In this document: positions 1 to 4,244 of the stretch, in pieces
Layout of the letters: each line of letters begins with the position of its first letter
Position numbering within the stretch: position 1 is the first letter of the stretch
NCBI GenBank assembly: GCA_955652245.1
Contig: CATPAV010000005.1
Coordinates: 1-5,818 of the forward strand
Origin: an uncultured Candidatus Udaeobacter sp.
GTDB taxonomy: Bacteria; Verrucomicrobiota; Verrucomicrobiia; Chthoniobacterales; UBA10450
Length of the DNA: 5,818 bases
Reading direction: 5' to 3'
Translations under genes and position numbers: made by a program
Notes under the pieces: generated by a model
Database searches by the model: none
What the model saw: only the letters and a program-made list of their open reading frames with translations
Told to the model about the DNA's origin: nothing

Positions 1-142
1 CGCGCGCGAGCAAATTCTCGTTCACGATGTCGAGCATTTCGAGAAACGACGTGTTCGGCGAAATCTCACGCGCTTCGTAGTCGACCAGTTTGCCGCGCGT
101 CCCGGCGTCTTTCTGTCGCCAAATCTTGAGGTTGAAATCCAT
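1..142 (-). CDS. sdhB: Succinate dehydrogenase iron-sulfur subunit, N-terminal part (cut by window edge)
   Basis: SdhB carries electrons from the SdhA flavin through three iron-sulfur clusters to the quinone site of respiratory complex II. Only the first 47 codons are present; the cysteine motifs that bind the clusters lie beyond the left edge. The start reads MDFNLKIWRQKDAG, and LKIWRQK followed by ISPNTSFLEMLDIVNE is the typical opening of type-B SdhB, where the plant-type ferredoxin fold begins. The ATG at 140-142 fits the usual family N-terminus. No Shine-Dalgarno sequence precedes it; the upstream bases are A/T-rich (TTTTAATTA). It follows sdhA in the same direction after a 46-nt gap that is mostly a dispersed repeat, so it is the one sdh junction here without an ATGA overlap. 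Identification is firm from sequence and position; integrity of the remainder cannot be judged. Confidence 0.93.
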   Translation of the reverse strand, partial: MDFNLKIWRQKDAGTRGKLVDYEAREISPNTSFLEMLDIVNENLLAR

Positions 143-155
143 TAATTAAAACGGC

Positions 156-186
156 AAGAGATTCCTCGACTTCACTCGGAATGACA
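156..186. repeat. Copy 1 of a 31-nt dispersed repeat, between sdhA and sdhB
   Basis: On the plus strand this begins AAGAGATTCCTCGAC and ends CGGAATGACA. It matches 4141-4171 at 28 of 31 positions with no gap; the differences are at element positions 9, 19 and 24. It fills most of the 46-nt sdhA-sdhB gap, ending 2 nt from the sdhA stop codon and lying 13 nt from the sdhB start. The core TCGA...TCGG can form only a weak hairpin. Elements of this general sequence occur in many bacterial genomes, as I recall, but its mobility and function are not known to me. It may act as an mRNA processing or stability element inside the operon; that is inference. Confidence 0.8.
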
Positions 187-188
187 GA

Positions 189-2120
189 TCATTTGTAGCT
201 GCGCTGCGTTAAATGCACGGTTTCGAAATGAAGCGGTTCGCGATGCAGCTTCGGCGGGGCAATTCGACCATTCTCGCCATGGAATTCCCATGCAAACACT
301 GCGGCGTGGTTTTCGTCGTCGCGCAATGCTTCGCCGTCGGGCGTTTGGTGTTCCTCGCGAAAATGTGCGCCGGATGATTCGTCGCGCGCCAGCGCATCAG
401 CGCACATCAGCTCGGCAAACTCAAGAAAATCAGCCACGCGTCCGGCGCGTTCGAGTGATTGATTGAAATCTTCGCCGTCACCAGGAACACGAACTTCGCG
501 CCAGAATTCTTCTCGCAGTTCGGGAATTCTTTGCAGCGCTTCGTTCAAACCTTTGGCATTGCGCGCCATTCCACATTTGTCCCACAGCAAGAGCCCGAGT
601 TCGCGATGGATGGAATCGAGCGAACGTTTCCCATTGATCTCGAGCATTTGTTTGACGCGGGCACGAACCTCGCCCTCTGCTTTTTGAAATTCCGGAGAAT
701 CGGATGACGGGCGTTTCCCGATCTGGCCGGCGAGATAATTTGGTAAAGTGTAGGGTAAAATGAAATAGCCATCGGCTAAACCCTGCATAAGGGCGCTGGC
801 CCCGAGCCGATTAGCGCCGTGATCAGAAAAATTCGCTTCGCCGATGACAAACAAACCGGGCACGTTGCTCATCAAATCGTAATCAACCCAGAGCCCGCCC
901 ATCGTGTAGTGTACCGCGGGATAAATTCGCATCGGCACTTTATAGGCGTCTTCGCCGGTTATCTTTTCGTAAACCTCGAACAAATTTCCGTAGCGTTCGC
1001 GGATCGTATCTTCCCCTAAGCGCTTGATTGCGTCGGCAAAATCGAGATAAACGCCGCGCCCGCCTGGACCGACACCGCGACCTTCGTCACAGACTTCTTT
1101 GGCTGCGCGAGACGAAATATCGCGCGGCGAAAGATTGCCGTAGCTGGGATATTTTCGCTCCAGATAATAATCGCGTTCGCTTTCTGGGATTTCGCCAGAC
1201 GGTTTGCCGCGATCTTCCTTGCGTTTGGGGACCCAAACGCGTCCATCATTGCGGAGCGATTCGGACATGAGAGTCAACTTCGATTGATGCTCGCCACTGA
1301 CGGGGATGCAGGTCGGATGAATTTGTGTAAAACAAGGATTAGCGAACAAAGCGCCTTTCTTGTAAGCGCGGTAAGTCGCAGTGACGTTGCAACCGCGCGC
1401 ATTTGTTGACAGATAAAAAACATTTCCGTAACCGCCGGTGGCGAGCACGACCGCGTCAGCCGCGTGTTTCTCGATCTTTCCTGAGCGCAGGCTGCGAGTG
1501 ATGATCCCCTTGGCATGTCCGTCGACGATCACAAGGTCGAGCATCTCGGTTTGCGGAAACATCTGCACGGTGCCCACGGCAATCTGGCGGCAGAGCGCCT
1601 GGTAACAGCCGAGCAGAAGCTGCTGACCCGTCTGTCCGCGGGCGTAAAAGGTTCGTGAAACTTGTGCCCCACCGAAGGAACGATTCGCGAGCAGGCCGCT
1701 ATACTCGCGTGCAAATGGGACGCCTTGCGCGACGCACTGATCAATGATGTTCGTGCTAACTTCGGCGAGGCGGTAAACGTTTGCTTCCCGCGAACGAAAA
1801 TCGCCACCTTTTATTGTGTCGTGGAACAACCGATAGACACTGTCGCCATCGTTCTGATAATTTTTGGCGGCATTTATTCCACCTTGTGCTGCGATCGAAT
1901 GCGCGCGACGCGGTGAATCCTGATAGCAGAAACATTTCACTCGATACCCGAGTTCACCAAGCGTCGCGGCAGCGGATCCGCCGGCAAGACCGCTGCCGAC
2001 AACAATGATGTCGAATTTTCTGCGGTTGTTTGGACTGATCAATCGCGAATGGTCCTTGTGGCTTATCCATTTTCCGGCGAGCGGTCCGGATGGAATCTTG
2101 GCGTCCAGCGTCCCGATCAT
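189..2120 (-). CDS. sdhA: Succinate dehydrogenase / fumarate reductase flavoprotein subunit (type B)
   Basis: SdhA oxidises succinate to fumarate at a covalently bound FAD on the cytoplasmic side of the membrane, linking the TCA cycle to the quinone pool. The 643-residue length matches the Bacteroidota-like type-B form. Visible motifs: dinucleotide-binding GSGLAG at 42-47; RRAHSIAAQGGINA at 71-84, with His74 as the expected 8-alpha FAD attachment residue; HPT at 268-270; SESLRNDGR at 286-294, where Arg290 matches the catalytic proton-shuttle arginine; HYTMGG at 404-409; GLFVIGE at 422-428; HGANRLG at 434-440, with substrate-binding Arg438; and the C-terminal SSGAHFREE at 582-590. All key residues appear intact. 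The ATG is embedded in the sdhC stop as ATGA (4-nt overlap), suggesting translational coupling, and there is no Shine-Dalgarno motif. A fumarate-reductase role cannot be excluded from sequence alone. Confidence 0.97.
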   Translation of the reverse strand: MIGTLDAKIPSGPLAGKWISHKDHSRLISPNNRRKFDIIVVGSGLAGGSAAATLGELGYRVKCFCYQDSPRRAHSIAAQGGINAAKNYQNDGDSVYRLFHDTIKGGDFRSREANVYRLAEVSTNIIDQCVAQGVPFAREYSGLLANRSFGGAQVSRTFYARGQTGQQLLLGCYQALCRQIAVGTVQMFPQTEMLDLVIVDGHAKGIITRSLRSGKIEKHAADAVVLATGGYGNVFYLSTNARGCNVTATYRAYKKGALFANPCFTQIHPTCIPVSGEHQSKLTLMSESLRNDGRVWVPKRKEDRGKPSGEIPESERDYYLERKYPSYGNLSPRDISSRAAKEVCDEGRGVGPGGRGVYLDFADAIKRLGEDTIRERYGNLFEVYEKITGEDAYKVPMRIYPAVHYTMGGLWVDYDLMSNVPGLFVIGEANFSDHGANRLGASALMQGLADGYFILPYTLPNYLAGQIGKRPSSDSPEFQKAEGEVRARVKQMLEINGKRSLDSIHRELGLLLWDKCGMARNAKGLNEALQRIPELREEFWREVRVPGDGEDFNQSLERAGRVADFLEFAELMCADALARDESSGAHFREEHQTPDGEALRDDENHAAVFAWEFHGENGRIAPPKLHREPLHFETVHLTQRSYK

Positions 2121-2884
2121 AATTGTTGGGCCGGTTTAATCAGACCGAGCAAAATGGCAACCGGAATGGACGTGTAGCCGGCGAAAAGCAGCCACGCGAA
2201 AATGCGGCCGCCCAACGCGAGACGCGGTGTCAGCTTTCTATCGTTCAGTCCAAGCGATTGGAAAAAACTCGACGAACCGTGCGTGAGATGCAGGGTCAAA
2301 AGAAATAGCCCGATTACGTAGAAAATCGACACGTAAACATTCTCAAATCCGTAAACCATCATCGAGTAAACATCGTAGCGATTGAGCGGGTCGAGTTTGA
2401 GCAGAGGAAATTGCGGGTTGAACTTGCGCGCGGTGAAGTGGAGCAGGTGAAAGATGATGAAGGCGAGCACCACTAATCCGCTGACGACCATGTGGCGCGA
2501 CGCCCAGCTTGCTTTCACGTAGTCTCTGTCGACGTATGGCTCGGGTCGGGCGCGCCGATTTTCGATCGCGAGTAAGATCGTGAAATAAATGTGCATGAGC
2601 ACGGTGGCGAGCAAAACGATGCGGATGAGCCAGAGCAACGGCCCGAGATCGCGCAGATGCTGCGAGTAACCATTGATCCAATCGGGCCCGAGAAAGATTT
2701 GCAGGTTTCCGAGCAAATGGCCGACTACGAAAAGAATAAGAATGATGCCCGTGACGGCGACGATCATCTTCTTCCCGACCGAAGAATGGTAAAAAGCGGA
2801 GATGAAACCGCCGGGGGGAGCAACGTACCGTACCGTCGGAGTAGATGCCGACTGTGGCTGCGATTGTTGATCGGCCGGGGTCAT
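2117..2884 (-). CDS. sdhC: Succinate dehydrogenase cytochrome b558 membrane anchor, five-helix type
   Basis: SdhC anchors complex II in the inner membrane and passes electrons to the quinone, probably menaquinone, through two b hemes. The 255-residue protein has a Pro/Gln/Ser-rich N-terminus (about 1-30) and then five hydrophobic segments at roughly 40-64, 82-106, 131-152, 181-202 and 226-248. Four histidines align with the diheme ligands of Bacillus SdhC: His56 (VGHLLGN), His98 (LMHIYF), His146 (IIFHLL) and His199 (LLTLHLTHG, cf. FHFSNG); His149 and His202 are nearby alternatives. A single large anchor and no sdhD make this a type-B enzyme. The start overlaps the pyrE stop by ATGA and the stop overlaps the sdhA start by ATGA. 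The ~30-residue head is longer than I recall in relatives, so a later start is possible, but the ATGA overlap favours this one. Confidence 0.95.
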   Translation of the reverse strand: MTPADQQSQPQSASTPTVRYVAPPGGFISAFYHSSVGKKMIVAVTGIILILFVVGHLLGNLQIFLGPDWINGYSQHLRDLGPLLWLIRIVLLATVLMHIYFTILLAIENRRARPEPYVDRDYVKASWASRHMVVSGLVVLAFIIFHLLHFTARKFNPQFPLLKLDPLNRYDVYSMMVYGFENVYVSIFYVIGLFLLTLHLTHGSSSFFQSLGLNDRKLTPRLALGGRIFAWLLFAGYTSIPVAILLGLIKPAQQL

Positions 2885-3447
2885 TTGCTGCCAGGTTTTA
2901 CTGCGGGAATGCGCGCGAGATCGACAGGTAATTTGCTCGCTTCAAATGTCTCCATATTCATCTCGATCAGGCTAACAAACGGACAACCGAAATTTGGTTT
3001 TTGCGCGCCGCTCCGATCGACAATCACGCCGACGGCTGAAACCACTCCGTTGTGCGCCCGTACGATATTAATCGTCTCCTGAACGCGCCCACCACGGGTC
3101 ACGACGTCTTCAACGGCGATAAACCTTTCATCAGGAGAAATCTGGAAACCGCGGCGCAAGACAAGTTTGCCCTCATCTTTTTCGATAAAAATGTGGCGTT
3201 TGCCAAGCGCGCGTCCGACTTCCTGACCGACAATAATCCCGCCGAGAGCAGGGGAGATCACCGCGTTACAATCAAACTCGCGCAGTTTGTCGGCTAACCA
3301 GCCACAAACTTTTGCGGCAATGTGGGTATGCTGTAGCAGCAGCGCGCATTGGAAGTATTGGCGGCTGTGCAAACCAGAGCGCAAGATAAAGTGGCCATCA
3401 AGCAGTGCGCCGGTTTCGCGAAAGAGCGCGAGAAGATCTTCGCTCAT
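2881..3447 (-). CDS. pyrE: Orotate phosphoribosyltransferase, Thermus-family type
   Basis: PyrE joins orotate to PRPP to give orotidine 5'-monophosphate, the fifth step of pyrimidine synthesis, in the cytoplasm. The 188-residue protein opens with the family pattern LLALFRETGALLDGHFILRSG (cf. Thermus ELYRRTGALLEGHFLLRSG). It continues with HSRQYFQ at 27-33, the ISPALGGIIVGQEVGRALG block at 64-82, and the PRPP-binding loop FIAVEDVVTRGG at 109-120, which contains the acidic pair Glu113-Asp114. The C-terminal tail ends IPAVKPGSK. Relatives I recall carry a CPLC motif just before this; here the aligned residues are LPVD, so both cysteines are missing. The start lies about 7 nt beyond a large palindrome, and the bases before it (CTCCCCAAATC) do not form a Shine-Dalgarno site. 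The stop overlaps sdhC by ATGA. pyrE heading an sdh operon is uncommon in my experience. Confidence 0.94.
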   Translation of the reverse strand: MSEDLLALFRETGALLDGHFILRSGLHSRQYFQCALLLQHTHIAAKVCGWLADKLREFDCNAVISPALGGIIVGQEVGRALGKRHIFIEKDEGKLVLRRGFQISPDERFIAVEDVVTRGGRVQETINIVRAHNGVVSAVGVIVDRSGAQKPNFGCPFVSLIEMNMETFEASKLPVDLARIPAVKPGSK

Positions 3448-3608
3448 GATTTGGGGAGCGCACGCGCCTCGCGTGCCAATTTCGGCGCCCTCGCCGAAAT
3501 TCTCGTGGCTAGACCCGGCGATTGGCGAGGGCGCCGATCGCAGCGCGCGAGGGCGCGTGCGCTCCTCAGAAGCAGAAGTCGAGTGCGAAAGAATTTCGCG
3601 ATGGACAT
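3444..3608 (-). CDS. Possible small ORF (54 aa) linking ridA and pyrE; may be fortuitous
   Basis: An open frame starts ATG TCC ATC GCG (MSIAKFFRTRLLLLRS) 6 nt after the ridA stop codon. It runs through the whole palindromic element and ends in a TGA that overlaps the pyrE ATG as ATGA. The product would be very basic, rich in Arg, Ala and Leu, with no domain I recognise. Most of the frame is dictated by the repeat, so its codons are poor evidence of selection. In favour are the exact join to both neighbours and the fact that pyrE lacks its own ribosome-binding signal: translating through this frame would melt the hairpins and deliver ribosomes to pyrE. Against it are its short length, the absence of a Shine-Dalgarno site, and the chance of an open frame in G+C-rich repeat DNA. 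If real, it is more likely a leader peptide for coupling than a functional protein. Confidence 0.3.
   Translation of the reverse strand: MSIAKFFRTRLLLLRSARALARCDRRPRQSPGLATRISARAPKLAREARALPKS
3455..3565. repeat. Nested palindromic element in the ridA-pyrE gap
   Basis: Outer arms at 3455-3473 (GGAGCGCACGCGCCTCGCG) and 3546-3565 pair over 19 bp with one bulged G at 3551. Inside, 3482-3495 and 3524-3537 form a perfect 14-bp inverted repeat (TCGGCGCCCTCGCC and its complement). The left inner arm can instead fold locally with its other flank, 3478-3487 against 3492-3501, as a perfect 10-bp stem with a 4-nt loop. There is no obvious target-site duplication, transposase or run of T after any stem. 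Terminal inverted repeats and near-complete palindromy suggest a non-autonomous dispersed element or a structured mRNA spacer. In the pyrE mRNA the outer stem ends about 7 nt before the start codon. Confidence 0.85.
3478..3501. promoter_or_regulatory. Perfect 10-bp hairpin, alternative to the 14-bp long-range stem
   Basis: AATTTCGGCG at 3478-3487 is the exact complement of CGCCGAAATT at 3492-3501, with a loop of CCCT (AGGG in the pyrE-sense RNA). It shares bases 3482-3495 with the long-range stem to 3524-3537, so the two folds exclude each other. That arrangement resembles an RNA switch, but no U-tract follows in the pyrE direction, so an intrinsic terminator is not supported. Regulation is inference; the complementarity is directly visible. 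Confidence 0.5.
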
Positions 3609-3614
3609 CTTGAT

Positions 3615-4037
3615 CTAGCCGGACGTATCGGCAGCGATTTCGCCGGACAATCCGTTGTCGTTAGCGACGGCGATGACTTCGATTTCGACGTTCGCTCCCT
3701 TCGGCAACGCCGGGACCTGAACCGTGGAACGGGCAGGCGGTTCTTTTTTGAAATACGAACCGTAAATTTCGTTCACCGTTTGAAAATCACTCAGGTTGGT
3801 GAGGAAGATCGTGGTCTTCACGATGTTCTCGAACCCCAGACTCTCGGCTCTCAAAACCGCTGCGATGTTCTCAAGAACGCGCCGGGTTTGCGCGCCGATG
3901 TCGCCGGGCACCATTTGCCCGGATTTTGGATCGAGCGGGATCTGGCCCGCGCAATAGATTGTCGATCCAACGCGCACGGCTTGCGAATAAGGACCAACCG
4001 CAGCCGGTGCTTCTTTAGTCGAAATGATCTTCTTCAT
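3615..4037 (-). CDS. ridA: RidA family 2-iminobutanoate/2-iminopropanoate deaminase (YjgF/YER057c/UK114)
   Basis: RidA hydrolyses reactive enamine/imine intermediates released by PLP-dependent dehydratases, protecting other enzymes in the cytoplasm; it normally acts as a trimer. Visible family signatures are APAAVGPYSQAV at 10-21 (Tyr17), the CAGQIPLDP block at 29-37, NLSDFQTVNEIY at 81-92, and PPARSTVQVPALPKGANVEIE at 100-120, with Arg103 and Glu120 matching the catalytic Arg105 and Glu120 of E. coli RidA. Cys107 of the E. coli protein is replaced by Thr105, a common change. The protein is 140 residues, about 12 longer than usual, because of a tail (NDNGLSGEIAADTSG) after the normal end. The ATG lacks a Shine-Dalgarno site; a weak -10-like TACTAT on the minus strand at 4044-4049 has no good -35 partner. 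It is probably the first gene of the pyrE-sdh transcription unit. ridA also lies beside pyrimidine genes in E. coli (pyrBI). Confidence 0.95.
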   Translation of the reverse strand: MKKIISTKEAPAAVGPYSQAVRVGSTIYCAGQIPLDPKSGQMVPGDIGAQTRRVLENIAAVLRAESLGFENIVKTTIFLTNLSDFQTVNEIYGSYFKKEPPARSTVQVPALPKGANVEIEVIAVANDNGLSGEIAADTSG

Positions 4038-4055
4038 GGCGCGATAGTAGCCAAA

Positions 4056-4113
4056 GTAGAGGAAGCTTCCAGCTTGCTAATTAAAAAGAACGCAAGCCAG
4101 AGGCTCGCGCTAC
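4056..4113. repeat. Inverted pair of REP-like units (GTAG plus hairpin)
   Basis: Unit 1 is on the plus strand at 4056-4077: GTAG, A, then GGAAGCT-TCC-AGCTTGC. Unit 2 is on the minus strand, from 4113 down to 4092: GTAG, C, then GCGAGCC-TCT-GGCTTGC. Both have the layout GTAG, one base, 7-base arm, 3-base loop, 7-base arm, and agree at 16 of 22 positions. The loop-closing pair changes from T-A to C-G, which preserves pairing. Unit 1 has one G-G mismatch and unit 2 one G-T wobble. They face each other across a 14-nt A/T-rich spacer (4078-4091), as in a BIME. REP units of this shape are moved by RAYT transposases in other bacteria; no RAYT gene is in the window. The pair lies 18 nt upstream of the ridA start. 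Confidence 0.6.
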
Positions 4114-4140
4114 AATTGCCGATATTTTCCATTGAATAGT

Positions 4141-4217
4141 AAGAGATTTCTCGACTTCGCTCGAAATGACAAAAGGCCGCTCGACATGACAAGATGGATG
4201 CCCAGAATGACAAATGA
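4141..4217. repeat. Copy 2 of the 31-nt dispersed repeat with decayed tandem tails
   Basis: The core at 4141-4171 (AAGAGATTTCTCGACTTCG ... AAATGACA) matches 156-186 at 28 of 31 positions in the same plus-strand orientation. Its last part is then echoed twice: TCGAAATGACAA at 4161, TCGACATGACAA at 4181 and AGAATGACAA at 4204, a spacing of 20-21 bp, close to two helical turns. The array ends at the stop codon TGA (4215-4217) that closes the secA frame upstream. It lies between ridA and secA, in the region that must hold both promoters. Confidence 0.75.
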
Positions 4218-4235
4218 CCGAATCTCGCCGATAAT
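4207..4235 (+). promoter_or_regulatory. Candidate sigma-70-type promoter for secA
   Basis: ATGACA at 4207-4212 (5 of 6 to TTGACA) is followed after 17 bp by GATAAT at 4230-4235 (5 of 6 to TATAAT). Transcription would start near 4242, only a few bases before the secA ATG at 4245, giving an almost leaderless mRNA, consistent with no Shine-Dalgarno site. The -35 box is the tail of the dispersed repeat. This is a consensus match only. Other start sites further upstream are possible. Confidence 0.42.
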
Positions 4236-4244
4236 AGAATCGAA

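Noticed and set aside
2591..3082. A 163-codon plus-strand frame
   Set aside because: It runs antisense to sdhC and pyrE, crosses their junction and shows no domain.
3478..3501. Intrinsic terminator after ridA
   Set aside because: The 10-bp hairpin is strong, but no T-tract follows in the direction of ridA-pyrE transcription, nor on the other strand.
3455..3565. A complete insertion sequence
   Set aside because: The interval is too short for a transposase and shows no target-site duplication; at most it is a non-autonomous element.
3522..4139. A 205-codon plus-strand frame over ridA
   Set aside because: It lies antisense to a clearly recognisable ridA, has no recognisable motif, and its N-terminal part comes from the palindromic repeat.
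4056..4217. CRISPR array or tRNA/small RNA gene in the ridA-secA gap
   Set aside because: The repeats are of two unrelated kinds, irregular and partly inverted, with no uniform spacers. No cloverleaf, anticodon arm or CCA end can be drawn.
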